A stretch of DNA of 64,000 nucleotides from Rubrivivax albus (lineage in GTDB: Bacteria; Pseudomonadota; Gammaproteobacteria; Burkholderiales; Burkholderiaceae_C), in NCBI RefSeq assembly GCF_004016515.1, contig NZ_SACT01000006.1, positions 62,001 to 126,000 on the forward strand, written 5' to 3'. A program made the position numbers and the translations under genes. Below are positions 1-8,923 of this stretch, piece after piece (the first letter of the stretch is position 1; every line of letters begins with the position of its first letter). The notes under the pieces are model-generated. The model searched no databases. It saw nothing but the letters and a program-made list of their open reading frames with translations, and was not told where the DNA came from.

Positions 1-123
1 GGGTTGCAAGCAGCCGGCATTGCGCATCAGTACGCCGAAATCCCCGGGGGCCATGACTGGGCGTTCTGGAGCCGGCATCTCGAAGACACGCTGCGCTTCC
101 TGGCGCGGGAGATCGCACGATGA
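1..123 (+). CDS. C-terminal end of an esterase-like alpha/beta hydrolase (partial)
   Basis: Only the last 40 codons are in the window, read in frame 1 to the TGA at 121-123. They contain GGHDWAFW followed by a helix ending in FLAREIAR. A Gly-Gly-His-(D/S)-(W/F)-x-x-W block carrying the catalytic histidine is typical of the C-terminus of PF00756 esterases (enterochelin-esterase and S-formylglutathione-hydrolase type). The stop overlaps the ATG of the following GH13 gene (ATGA), so the two are probably co-transcribed. That fits a glycan-processing operon, since a second esterase and a GH92 enzyme follow. The substrate cannot be inferred from this fragment. Confidence 0.7.
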   Translation, partial: GLQAAGIAHQYAEIPGGHDWAFWSRHLEDTLRFLAREIAR

Positions 124-2081
124 ACCTCAAGCTGCCAAGCCCGCGTGACGGCACGCCGAACATCACATGGCACCACTTCGCCCGTGCGGCAGTGCTGGCG
201 TTGCTGACCCTGCTGCTGGGCACCGCCGTTCGAGCGGCCGCGCCGCCCGTGGACGCCTTGGAGCCGCCGCACTGGTGGGTGGGCATGGCGGAACCACGGC
301 TGCAGCTGCTGGCCTACGGGCCCGATATTGCCCGCGCCCGGGTCACCGTGCGCGGTGCCGGTCTGGTGCTGGAGCGCGTGCAGCGCACCGACAGTCCGCA
401 TCACCTCTTCCTGCACCTGCGCGTGGCCGACGGCGCATGGGCCGGCGAGCGCCTCATCGTATTCGAGCGCGACGGCCAGCGCCACACCGTGGCCTACGTC
501 CTGAAGAACCGCGAGCCCGGCTCGGCCCAGAGGCGCGGCTTCGACGGGCGCGACGTGCTGCTCAACCTGATGCCCGACCGATTCGCCAACGGCAACCCGG
601 CCAACGACATCGTGCCGGGCCTGGGCGACCCCGTCGACCGCAGCGCGCCGGGCGGCCGCCACGGTGGCGACCTTCAGGGCGTGATCGACCGGCTGGACTA
701 CATCGCCGGCATGGGCTTCACCGCGATCTGGATGACCCCGGTGCTCGAGAACCGCCAGCCAGCCTACTCGTACCATGGCTACGCCGCAACCGACCTGTAC
801 CGCGTCGACCCGCGCCTGGGCACGGTGGACGACTACCGCCGCCTCGCGCAGGAGGCGCGCCGCCGCGGCATCGGTATCGTGCACGACGCGGTGCCCAACC
901 ACATCGGTAGCGGCCACCGCTGGTACGCGCAGCCGCCCGCCGCCGACTGGCTCAACTCCGCGCCACCGGGCGCGCCCTTGACCAACCACGCGCGCACCAC
1001 CGTGCGGGACCCCTACGCCGCGCCGGCCGACCGCGAGCGCTTCAACCGCGGCTGGTTCGCGCCCACGATGCCCGACCTGAACACCACCCATGCGCTGCTG
1101 GCGCAGTACCTGGTGCAGAACACGCTCTGGTGGATCGAGGAAATCGGCCTCATGGGCCTGCGCGTGGACACCTGGGGCTATTCCGACCCCGCCTTCCTGT
1201 CGCAGTGGGCGGCACGCCTGCGGCAGGAGTACCCACGCCTGGGCATCGTGGGCGAGGAGTGGAGCCTGAACCCGCTGGTCGTGAGCGCCTGGCAGGCTGG
1301 CAACCCGCTGTTCGGTACGCCGGGGGCAGGTGCGCCGCGGCGCCTGCCGGCCGACGACGTGCGGCCCACCTTGCCCAGCCTGATGGACTTCCCGCTGCAC
1401 GACACGCTGCGCCGCGCGCTGGTCGAGGGCGAGTCGTTCGGCACCGGCTGGGTGCGGCTGTACGACTTCATGGTCAATGACCGCCTGTATGCCGATCCGG
1501 CGAGCCTGGTGCTGTTCGACGGCAATCACGATGTGCCACGGCTCGCGGCGGCGCTGGCCGGCGACCCGGCGCTGCAGCGCATGGCGCTGGCCTTCGTGCT
1601 GACCACGCGGCGCATACCGCAGCTGTACTACGGCGTCGAGGTCATGCTGGACAGCCCGAAGACGCACGACGCCTTCGACCGTTTCCGGGTGGACTTCCCC
1701 GGCGGCTGGCCCGACGACACCGCCGATGCGGTGAGGGGCCGCGGCCTGAGCCCCGAGCAGGCCGCGCTGCAGGCGTGGCTGCGCCGCCTGATGCTGTGGC
1801 GGCAGAGCCAGCCGGCCTTGCACCGCGGGGAGCTCACGCACTTCACGCCCGAGGACGGCACCTACGTGTTCGCGCGCCACCTGGCGGGCAGCCCCACAGT
1901 GCTGGTGGCCTTCAACAAGGCCAACGAGTCGCGCCGGCTGCCGACCGCGCGTTTCGCGCCGGTGCTGCCGCCGGGTGCCAGCGCCACCGACATCCACACC
2001 GGCGAGCGGCTCGAGCTGGCCGAGGCGCTGACGCTGCCGCCGCGTTCGGTGCGCGTGCTGGCGGTGCAGACTCGACCCTGA
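120..2081 (+). CDS. Secreted GH13 cyclomaltodextrinase/neopullulanase-like alpha-amylase
   Basis: A 653-residue glycoside hydrolase family 13 protein, likely cleaving alpha-1,4 (and perhaps alpha-1,6) bonds in maltodextrins or cyclodextrins. A hydrophobic segment at about residues 22-38 ending in AVRAAA looks like a signal peptide, so it is probably periplasmic. Residues 48-130 (PPHWWVGM onward) match the N-terminal Ig-like domain of cyclomaltodextrinases. The (beta/alpha)8 barrel follows, with LMPDRFANG near 150, the nucleophile D350 in LRVDTWG, the acid/base E379 in GEEW and the transition-state stabiliser D471 in GNHD. A C-terminal beta domain runs to ARFAPVLPPG. The start overlaps the upstream stop by 4 bp. 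All catalytic residues are present, so it should be active. The exact specificity within GH13 is inferred. Confidence 0.9.
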   Translation: MNLKLPSPRDGTPNITWHHFARAAVLALLTLLLGTAVRAAAPPVDALEPPHWWVGMAEPRLQLLAYGPDIARARVTVRGAGLVLERVQRTDSPHHLFLHLRVADGAWAGERLIVFERDGQRHTVAYVLKNREPGSAQRRGFDGRDVLLNLMPDRFANGNPANDIVPGLGDPVDRSAPGGRHGGDLQGVIDRLDYIAGMGFTAIWMTPVLENRQPAYSYHGYAATDLYRVDPRLGTVDDYRRLAQEARRRGIGIVHDAVPNHIGSGHRWYAQPPAADWLNSAPPGAPLTNHARTTVRDPYAAPADRERFNRGWFAPTMPDLNTTHALLAQYLVQNTLWWIEEIGLMGLRVDTWGYSDPAFLSQWAARLRQEYPRLGIVGEEWSLNPLVVSAWQAGNPLFGTPGAGAPRRLPADDVRPTLPSLMDFPLHDTLRRALVEGESFGTGWVRLYDFMVNDRLYADPASLVLFDGNHDVPRLAAALAGDPALQRMALAFVLTTRRIPQLYYGVEVMLDSPKTHDAFDRFRVDFPGGWPDDTADAVRGRGLSPEQAALQAWLRRLMLWRQSQPALHRGELTHFTPEDGTYVFARHLAGSPTVLVAFNKANESRRLPTARFAPVLPPGASATDIHTGERLELAEALTLPPRSVRVLAVQTRP

Positions 2082-2128
2082 GCGGGTGCAAAACCGAAGT
2101 GCCCGATGTGTTCGCACGATTCGACGCC

Positions 2129-3073
2129 ATGACATTCACCCGCCGCCACGCCCTTGCCCTGCCGCTGACCGCGCCGCTGTGGCTTTCCGCCTGCGCGCAG
2201 CCCAGCCCCGGTGCTGCCCCAGCCATGCCCACCGTGCGCCACGGCCGGCTTGAGCGGCTGCCGACCCCCGCCTCGCGCCACGTGGACCCGCGGCCGGTGG
2301 ACGTGTGGCTGCCGCCCGGCTACGACGGCTCCCGCCCGCACGCGGTGCTCTACATGCACGACGGCCAGATGCTGTTCGATCCCACCACCACCTGGAACCG
2401 GAAGGCTTGGGAGGTGGACCGCATGGCGGCGCCACTGCTAGCGGCCGGGCAGCTGCGCGACTTCATCGTGGTGGGGCCCTGGAACAACGGCAAGCAGCGC
2501 TTCGCCGAGTACTTTCCGCAGGCCTGGCTGGCGCACCTCGACGGGCCCTGGCGGCAGACGCTGGCCGAGCGCGCGCTGCAGGGCCCGCCGCGCAGCGACG
2601 CCTACCTGCGCTTCCTGGTCGAGGAGCTCAAGCCGGCCATCGACGCCCGCTACGCCACGCGCTGCGAGCGCGAACACACTTTCCTGGCGGGTTCCAGCAT
2701 GGGCGGCCTCATCAGCCTGTATGGCGTGTGCGAATACCCGCAAGTGTTCGGCGGCGCGGCCTGCTTGAGCACGCACTGGATCGGCGGCTACGAGCGCAAC
2801 GACGTGGTGCCCGCCGCCGCACGGCGCTACCTGAGAGAGAAGCTGCCTGTGCCCGAGACCGTGCGCCTGTGGATGGACCGCGGCGACCAGACGCTGGACG
2901 CGCTGTACGACCAGGCCCAGGCACGGGTGGACGCGCTGATGGCCGAGAAGGGCTTCGCGCCGCCGCGTTTCGTGAGCCGGGTTTACGCAGGCACAGGCCA
3001 CGAAGAGCCGGCTTGGCGCGACCGCTTGCCCGATGTCCTCACCTTCCTGTTGCAGCCATGGCACACCCCCTGA
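2129..3073 (+). CDS. PF00756-type esterase, predicted lipoprotein
   Basis: A 314-residue alpha/beta hydrolase of the putative esterase (enterochelin esterase/antigen 85-like) family. The chosen ATG gives an N-terminus TFTRRHA followed by a hydrophobic run and the lipobox LSAC, so the protein is probably exported and lipidated; the twin Arg hints at Tat. The fold shows RPVDVWLPPGY, the HDGQMLFD strand, the nucleophile elbow GSSMGG (S190) and a C-terminal GTGHEE carrying the catalytic His (H291). An upstream in-frame extension lacks a signal peptide and overlaps the amylase, so I rejected it. It lies between a GH13 and a GH92 gene, suggesting deacylation of a glycan, but the substrate is unknown. 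A clear paralogue lies at 56409-57350. Confidence 0.85.
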   Translation: MTFTRRHALALPLTAPLWLSACAQPSPGAAPAMPTVRHGRLERLPTPASRHVDPRPVDVWLPPGYDGSRPHAVLYMHDGQMLFDPTTTWNRKAWEVDRMAAPLLAAGQLRDFIVVGPWNNGKQRFAEYFPQAWLAHLDGPWRQTLAERALQGPPRSDAYLRFLVEELKPAIDARYATRCEREHTFLAGSSMGGLISLYGVCEYPQVFGGAACLSTHWIGGYERNDVVPAAARRYLREKLPVPETVRLWMDRGDQTLDALYDQAQARVDALMAEKGFAPPRFVSRVYAGTGHEEPAWRDRLPDVLTFLLQPWHTP

Positions 3074-5232
3074 TTTCAAGCCAGCTGGCCGCTGGCCTGC
3101 TCTGGTCGTGCGGCCTGGCCTTCGCGGCAGGACCGGACCCGTCGAGCCTGACCCTCCACGTGGACCCCTTCATCGGTACCGACGGCACCGGCCATGTCAC
3201 GCCCGGCGCCACCGTGCCCTTCGGCATGGTGTTCCCGGCGCCCGACAACGCCGACCGCGGCTGGAGCTACAGCGCTGGCTACCAGTTCCGCAACTTGCGC
3301 ATCCTGGGCTTCTCGAATACCCACCACAGCGGCGCCGGCATTCCCGAGCTGGGCGACGTGCTGCTGCAGCCGCGCAGCGGCTGGCACTGGACAGCCGACA
3401 CCACCGACTTCAGCGCCGCCAAGTCGGCCGAGCGCGCACACCCCGGCTTCTACGCCGTGAGGCTGGCCGCGCATGGCGTGGACGTGGCGCTGACCGCCAC
3501 GCCCAAGGTGGCGCTGCACCGCTACCGCTTCGACCGTCCCGGCCGCGTGCAGGTGCTGGTGGACCTGCAGCACGGCCTGCACTACGTGGAGGGCTCGGCC
3601 GCGCTGGCCGCCGAGGTGACGCCCCGCGACGACGGCCTGCAGGGCACGGTGTGGCGGCGCAACTGGGTGGAGCGCCAGCTCTCGTTCGTCGTGCAGTTCG
3701 ACCACCCGGTGCTGCGCCGGCATACGCTGCCGGCCCGCGCCGGCGAGAAGGCGCCGCGCGTCCTGTTGGACTTCGACCTCGGTGAGGCGCGCGTGCTCGA
3801 AGCCCGCATCGCGCTGTCCACCGTGGACGAGGCCGGTGCACTGGGCAACCTGAAGACGGCCGCCGGTCAACGCTTCGACACCGTGCGCGACGCCGCCGAC
3901 GCGGACTGGGAGCGCCTGCTCGCGCGTATCCGCATCGAGGGCGACGCGCGCACGAAGCGCCTCTTCTACTCGGCGCTGTACCGCACGCTGCAGCACCCGA
4001 GCGACATCGCCGACGCCGACGGCCGCGTGCGCGGCCCGCGCGGCGAGGTGATGGCGGCGCCCGGCGGCGTCTACTACTCGACGCTGAGCCTGTGGGACAC
4101 CTTCCGTGCTTCGCACCCGCTGTTCACGCTGGTCGTGCCCGAGCGCGTGCCCGGCTTCGTGAACACGATGTTGGCGCACCACCGGCAGATGGGCTGGCTG
4201 CCGCTGTGGACGAGCTGGGGCCGCGAGACCTACTGCATGATCGGCAATCCCGCGCTGCCGGTCATCGCCGATGCGTTGGCCAAGGGCTTCGATGCCGGCG
4301 GCGCCATCGACGCTGAAGCCGCACTGCAGGCCATGGTCGAGACCAGCACCCGCGAGCGTCCCGATGCCCCCGAGTGGGCGCAGCGCAGCTGGCAGGTGCT
4401 GGAGCGCTATGGCTACCTGCCGTTCGACATCCAGACCGGCGAGTCGGCCAGCAAGACGGCCGAATGGGGCTACGGCGACGCCGCCGTGGCGGCGGTGGCC
4501 GAGCGGCTCGGGCGCACCGAGCTGTCCGGGCGCTTCCGCGAACGATCGCGCAGCTGGCGCCAGCTGTTCGACGACGACACCCGCACGCTGCGCGGCAAGG
4601 ACAGCCAGGGCCGCTGGCGCACGCCATTCGACCCGGTGATGGCGACCTCGCCGCTGCGCAACCCCGGCGATTACACCGAGGCCAACGCCTGGCAGTACAC
4701 CGCGACACCCGCCCTGCACGACATTGAGGGCTTCCGCGATCGCCTGGGCGGCAAGCAGGCACTGGAGGCCTGGCTGGACCACTTCTTCAGCCTGCCGGTG
4801 CCCAACCCCGACAAGCACCTGGGGCAGGAGGCGCTGATCGGCCAGTACGCCCACGGCAACGAGCCCAGCCACCACATCACCTGGCTGTACGCATACACCG
4901 ACGCGCCGGAGAAGGGCCAGCGTCTGCGGGAGCAGATCGTGCAGCGCTTCTACGGTATCGGACCCGCGGGCCTCACGGGCAACGACGACGTCGGACAGAT
5001 GAGCGCCTGGCTCGTGTTCGCGATGCTGGGCTTCTACCCGGCCGAGCCATTCAGCGGCGAATACGTGCTGGGCCGCCCCATGGTGACGGCGGCCGAGCTG
5101 CACCTGGGGCCTGATCGCGTGCTGCGCATCGGCGGACGTGGCATGCGCCCTCCAGGGCCGGGCGCCGAGAGGCCTTCCAACAGGGTCTCGCACCGTGAAC
5201 TGACTGCGGGTGGAATCTTGCGCTTTCGCTGA
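3058..5232 (+). CDS. GH92 alpha-1,2-mannosidase-like glycosidase
   Basis: A 724-residue family GH92 enzyme; the family consists of Ca2+-dependent inverting exo-alpha-mannosidases acting on N-glycan or yeast-mannan type substrates. A signal peptide (LLWSCGLAFAAG) predicts export. The N-terminal beta-sandwich begins at VDPFIGTDGTGHVTPGAT, and the (alpha/alpha)6 barrel carries GNEPSHHI (E602, the family catalytic acid) and GNDDVGQMSAW (D643/D644, the catalytic base region). The ATG overlaps the end of the esterase gene. The last 35 residues are unusual: after VLRIGG the usual C-terminal beta strands are replaced by a Pro/Gly/Arg-rich stretch before HRELTAGGILRF. That could be divergence or a pair of compensating frameshifts. 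A decayed second GH92 C-terminus lies at about 7425-7635. Confidence 0.88.
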   Translation: MAHPLISSQLAAGLLWSCGLAFAAGPDPSSLTLHVDPFIGTDGTGHVTPGATVPFGMVFPAPDNADRGWSYSAGYQFRNLRILGFSNTHHSGAGIPELGDVLLQPRSGWHWTADTTDFSAAKSAERAHPGFYAVRLAAHGVDVALTATPKVALHRYRFDRPGRVQVLVDLQHGLHYVEGSAALAAEVTPRDDGLQGTVWRRNWVERQLSFVVQFDHPVLRRHTLPARAGEKAPRVLLDFDLGEARVLEARIALSTVDEAGALGNLKTAAGQRFDTVRDAADADWERLLARIRIEGDARTKRLFYSALYRTLQHPSDIADADGRVRGPRGEVMAAPGGVYYSTLSLWDTFRASHPLFTLVVPERVPGFVNTMLAHHRQMGWLPLWTSWGRETYCMIGNPALPVIADALAKGFDAGGAIDAEAALQAMVETSTRERPDAPEWAQRSWQVLERYGYLPFDIQTGESASKTAEWGYGDAAVAAVAERLGRTELSGRFRERSRSWRQLFDDDTRTLRGKDSQGRWRTPFDPVMATSPLRNPGDYTEANAWQYTATPALHDIEGFRDRLGGKQALEAWLDHFFSLPVPNPDKHLGQEALIGQYAHGNEPSHHITWLYAYTDAPEKGQRLREQIVQRFYGIGPAGLTGNDDVGQMSAWLVFAMLGFYPAEPFSGEYVLGRPMVTAAELHLGPDRVLRIGGRGMRPPGPGAERPSNRVSHRELTAGGILRFR

Positions 5233-5398
5233 GCAGGTGCGCAGCGGGCTGGCGGCTGTCGCCGACGTCAGCATCGACGTCGACGGCCGGTACGGGGCCG
5301 CCGGCGCCTAAGCCACCGGTCAAATTCAGGGGAGCCAGGCACCTCGCGCGGCTGCGCACGCCGTGCCAAGCCCAGCCGCCAGCGGTCCCGGCACGTGA

Positions 5399-7219
5399 TC
5401 ACTCCACCTGCAATCCCAGCAACTCGGCGCTGCGGCGGGGGTTCACCAGGTTGACCCGGCCACGACGCTCGGCACCTTGCAGCAGCGCGTCGCGCACCTG
5501 CGCCACCGTGAGCTGCGGGTTCAGGGCGAAGTACTTGGCCGCGGCGTTCGCCACCTGCGGGCTGGCCATGCTGGTGCCACTGAACTTCACCCGGGCACCG
5601 CCGGGCAACACGCTGTCGACCTCGAATCCGTTGGCGTGCAGCACCACGGTCTTGCCGAAGGTGGAGAAGCTGGTCTCGTCGCCCGCCTGGTCAACCGCGC
5701 CCACCGTCAGCAGGTTGGGCAGTTGCAGGCCGGCCGGGATGTACTCGTCGAAGTCGGCGTTGTTGTCCTCGTTGCCCGAACCGGCGATGAACAGGATCTC
5801 GGGCGCAGAGGCGATGGCCTCGCGCAGCGCCGTGCGCTCGATGTCGAACAGGCGCCGCGCGAGCACCTTGCGTTCCTCTGGCGTGGCGCCCACGTTGTGC
5901 CAAGCCAGCATGGCCTCGAAGGCGCCGACGCCGTAGCGCCAGCTCATGTTCACCACACGCAGCTTCTGGTCCTTGAACGCCTGCACCGTGGCGCGGTAGC
6001 CGTCGGCGGCGCGCCGCGACATCTCCTCGCTCGGACGCACGGGCTCGCTGCGGTGCTCCCACAGCTGCGTGGCGGCGAACACCCGCGCGAAGGGGTTGCC
6101 GGCCACCGCGATACCGGCGACGTGCGTGCCGTGGGCATAGAGGCTGGCCAGGCCCACGTCCTCCTGGAAGGCCTTGACCTGGTCGGGCTGGAGCGTGGCC
6201 ACCACCTGCTTGAGCCGACCGGCGTCCTCGGTGTCGAGCGCCGAGCGCAGGTCCATCGCGCCCTTGAGCAACTGCTGAAGCTGCGGCCAGCGCGCCTGGG
6301 CATCGCCCAGCGGGCGCAGCAGCGCCGTGCTGGGGCGCGACTCGCGGTCGAAGGCGATGCCGCGGCCCGGCGTGGGCTTGAACAGCGCGAGGTCGACGCC
6401 GCTGTCCCAGATGCCGATGCCGACCTCGGCCGCGCGCGCCGTGGCCGGGATGGCGAAGGTGCGGGGCGTCCACAGGTCCGGCTTGGCGGCCACCGGGGCC
6501 TGGCGGTCGATCACGGCCTGCAGGCCGGCGACGATCTCGGCGCGCACGGGGGCGAGGTGGTCGAGCATCAGCCGTGCGTCGATGATGGCCACGGCCAGGT
6601 TCTCGGGCACGGCGCGGTTCATGTTGGTGGCCATCACGTCCACCTGCTGCTTGAACGCACCGAGGGTGACCGCCGGGTTCAGCAGTTCGAACTGGCCCTT
6701 GGTGGCCTTGATCTGGTCACCGGCGACCGCCCAGTCCAGCGCGCCGTAGCGCCGTTCCACCTCGGCGCGCACCCAGGCGGCGTCGCGGCGGCCCGACTGC
6801 TGATCGGCGACGAGCGTGGCCAGCACCCCGGTGGTGGCGCGCGGGCCGGGCTTGTCCTGCAGCGACTTCAGCCGCTCGACGAAGGCCGGCACGGCCGACC
6901 ATTCACCCCGGAACTGCGCCAGTGAGAGCAAGCCTCCGTGGTACGCGCGCAGCGTGGTCGCATCTTGGATATCGAAGCGCTCGAGATCGCCGCGCAGGTT
7001 GGCCTCGATCTGCGCAGCCAGAGGCGCCAGGTCCTCGCGTGGGCCGGAAAGGTATTCGCTGGGCAGCTTCGCCAGCGTGATCGTGCGGCGTGGAAGCTGC
7101 TCGCTCGAGGTGACGATGGTGCGGGTGGCGCCGGACGGGGCCGGCGCTTCGGCCAGTGCCACCGATGCGCACAAGGTGAGCAGCGAGGCCAGGGCGATGA
7201 CGTGGAACTTCGGGAGCAT
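5399..7219 (-). CDS. Secreted subtilisin-like serine protease (S8 family)
   Basis: A 606-residue subtilase with a signal peptide (HVIALASLLTLCASVALAEA) and a long pro-region of about 240 residues. The catalytic triad is visible: D272 in GIWDSGVD, H366 in HGTHVAG and S550 in FSGTSMASPQ. A long insertion lies between Asp and His. The last 30 residues (RRGRVNLVNPRRSAELLGL) follow the catalytic core directly, so there is no extra C-terminal domain. The start was set at the ATG preceded by GGAGGACGATCC, a strong ribosome-binding site; the longer reading frame has no signal peptide. It is convergent with the GH92 gene, hence not in its operon. Substrate and maturation route cannot be told from sequence. 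Confidence 0.88.
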   Translation of the reverse strand: MLPKFHVIALASLLTLCASVALAEAPAPSGATRTIVTSSEQLPRRTITLAKLPSEYLSGPREDLAPLAAQIEANLRGDLERFDIQDATTLRAYHGGLLSLAQFRGEWSAVPAFVERLKSLQDKPGPRATTGVLATLVADQQSGRRDAAWVRAEVERRYGALDWAVAGDQIKATKGQFELLNPAVTLGAFKQQVDVMATNMNRAVPENLAVAIIDARLMLDHLAPVRAEIVAGLQAVIDRQAPVAAKPDLWTPRTFAIPATARAAEVGIGIWDSGVDLALFKPTPGRGIAFDRESRPSTALLRPLGDAQARWPQLQQLLKGAMDLRSALDTEDAGRLKQVVATLQPDQVKAFQEDVGLASLYAHGTHVAGIAVAGNPFARVFAATQLWEHRSEPVRPSEEMSRRAADGYRATVQAFKDQKLRVVNMSWRYGVGAFEAMLAWHNVGATPEERKVLARRLFDIERTALREAIASAPEILFIAGSGNEDNNADFDEYIPAGLQLPNLLTVGAVDQAGDETSFSTFGKTVVLHANGFEVDSVLPGGARVKFSGTSMASPQVANAAAKYFALNPQLTVAQVRDALLQGAERRGRVNLVNPRRSAELLGLQVE

Positions 7220-7424
7220 GGATCGTCCTCCAGGACTGCGGGGGTTGAGCAACCCGTGCAGTGTCGTGAGGCCGGACTGCGCCGGATCATCGGCGAGACG
7301 AATGGGCCGGCCAATGGCATGAACCTGCGGCGAACGTGGACGAACGGGCCGCCGGCCATCGAACCGGCGGCCCGGCTCGTCGCTCTTCCCGGCAACCGCG
7401 CTCACAGGCAAAGGCAACACTTGG

Positions 7425-7635
7425 TGGCCAGCGCCTTCGCGAGCAGATCGTGCGGCGCTTCCACGGCACGCGTCCGTTGGGACTGGCGGGAAACGACGAC
7501 GTCGCGCAGGTCAGCGGCTGGATCCTGTTCGCGATCCTGGGCTTCGATCCGGCCGTGCCCTCCAGCGGCGATGACGTGCTGGGGCGCCAGATGGCGGACG
7601 CGGCAGTCCTGCGAGTGATCGACCGCGGCACGATG
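7425..7635 (+). pseudogene. Decayed C-terminal fragment of a second GH92 gene
   Basis: In one plus frame this stretch encodes GQRLREQIVRRFHG, LAGNDDVAQVSGW and DVLGRQMADAAVLRV. These align residue by residue with the functional GH92 gene at 4915-5120 (GQRLREQIVQRFYG, LTGNDDVGQMSAW, YVLGRPMVTAAELHL). The nucleotide sequence is also similar. There is no start, no barrel and no correct C-terminus, and the Gln-Met after the paired Asp is changed to Gln-Val. It is therefore a relic of a duplicated or formerly tandem GH92 gene, now separated from the intact copy by the subtilase gene. Confidence 0.75.
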
Positions 7636-8025
7636 GGACGGCCCTGTCCTCACCGGGCCTGCGATTCAGCACGCCCTGCTGGCCGCCGGCGGAACCCTGT
7701 CCTCCCGTTGACTTCGCATGAGGCCAAAGGACAGATTCCGAGGCCCTACGGTGCCTCAAGTGAGCCCGTTCCAGCCGCCGTGCTAACGACGCCCTCGCGA
7801 CTCTGTCCATTCCGCTCCACCATCTCAGTGTCTGCTTTGCGGCGGTCAGGCCGGGGCCTTGAACGTCGACTCAGGGTCGACAACCGCCATTCGTTCCAGC
7901 TGAACCGAAAACAGCGATCAGGCTGAAGCAGTCCCCGGATCGGCAGGCCCAGACTTTGGCAACCGTACCGCCACCCGCTGGGGCAACGACTCCGCAGGTG
8001 CGGCGGCGTTCTCCCGCCCCAAGGC
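7636..8025. other. 390-bp intergenic stretch without a gene
   Basis: No reading frame here has a coding look on either strand, and base use is less GC-biased than in the neighbours. It lies between the GH92 relic and the 3' end of the oxygenase gene. The segment around 7876-7900 (GGGTCGACAACCGCCATT and flanks) resembles the short dispersed intergenic sequences common in proteobacteria, but that is only an impression. The region is probably debris left by the rearrangement that truncated the GH92 copy. Confidence 0.5.
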
Positions 8026-8877
8026 TCAGGTGAACTCCCGCTCCCGCAGCCACTTCGTCGCCACCCACTTCTCGCCTGCCACCACCGGCCCGCCGCCGTG
8101 CAGCGTGCGCGTGCTGGCGTGCGCCCGGTCGTAGCTGAAGAAAACGGCGTTGCCCTTGATGGCGGCCACTTCCAGCGCCACGTCGGGGAAGGTGGTGGCA
8201 CCGCCGCGTTCGGGCGTGTTCAGGTACATCACCAGCGTGCCCACGCGCTGGCCGCCGCGGGCGAGCACCGCCGCCGTGCCCGAGTGCTTGGGGTCGAAGT
8301 AGTCGTGGTGTGGCCGGTATTCCGCCCCCGGCCGATAGTGCAGCACCTGCAGGCCCTCGCCCCAGGCCACGGGCCAGTTCAGCAGCGTGGCGATGCGCTG
8401 TTCGATGCGCTGGATCAGCGGCGACTCGCCGCGGCCGAAGAACATGCCGTCGCTGGTGCGCGCGGCGTTCACTTCACTGCCGCCGGTGGTGTTGACCACG
8501 GTCTCCGACCGCGCCAGGCGCGGGCGTGACTCCTCGATCAACGCATCGCACTCGGCATCGCTGAGCAGGCCGCCGAACAGCACCACACGCGGCAGCTTCA
8601 TGGCCAGCAGCACGCGCACCGGATGGCCGGCGACGTCGATCACCGTCACGCCGTCGCCGATGGCCGGCTCCGGCACCGGGCCGCTGGGTGGCAGCAGCAC
8701 CGGCTGGCCGGTTTCCTGCTGGATCTGCTGCAGCGCCTGCAGCGCGGCGGCATCGGCCCAGCCGCTGCTACGCATGGCGGCCAGCACGTCCTCGGCGCGG
8801 CAGCCGGCGGCCAATTGGGCGCGCAGCCACTGGCGCAGGTCGTCGGTGATGTGCTGGGCGTGGGCGGTGGCGCTCAT
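8026..8877 (-). CDS. 2-oxoglutarate/Fe(II)-dependent oxygenase, prolyl-4-hydroxylase-like
   Basis: A 283-residue protein whose C-terminal 190 residues form a P4Hc-type double-stranded beta-helix. The metal-binding H-x-D triad starts in RPHHDYFD. The distal histidine is in TLHGGGPV, and a basic residue for 2-oxoglutarate is in GEKWVATKW. The N-terminal 90 residues form a helical region (DDLRQWLRAQLAAG, LQALQQIQQETGQ) and a linker, an arrangement common in bacterial P4H homologues. There is no signal peptide, so it is cytoplasmic. Likely reaction: hydroxylation of a prolyl or other side chain coupled to decarboxylation of 2-oxoglutarate. The target is unknown. yaaA follows about 47 bp away on the same strand order. 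Confidence 0.85.
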   Translation of the reverse strand: MSATAHAQHITDDLRQWLRAQLAAGCRAEDVLAAMRSSGWADAAALQALQQIQQETGQPVLLPPSGPVPEPAIGDGVTVIDVAGHPVRVLLAMKLPRVVLFGGLLSDAECDALIEESRPRLARSETVVNTTGGSEVNAARTSDGMFFGRGESPLIQRIEQRIATLLNWPVAWGEGLQVLHYRPGAEYRPHHDYFDPKHSGTAAVLARGGQRVGTLVMYLNTPERGGATTFPDVALEVAAIKGNAVFFSYDRAHASTRTLHGGGPVVAGEKWVATKWLREREFT

Positions 8878-8923
8878 GGTCTCGCTCCGGGCTTGCTGCG
8901 GGATCAGGCGGGTTCAGACGGGC

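Noticed and set aside
27..2135. 702-codon minus-strand ORF opposite the GH13 gene
   Set aside because: Arg/Gln/His-rich shadow translation typical of very GC-rich DNA; the opposite strand encodes a complete GH13 enzyme with all catalytic residues.
5231..5305. Short frame encoding EQVRSGLAAVADVSIDVDG up to a TAA, resembling a protein C-terminus
   Set aside because: No upstream coding continuity beyond a nearby stop and no recognised family; it could be a relic but cannot be supported.
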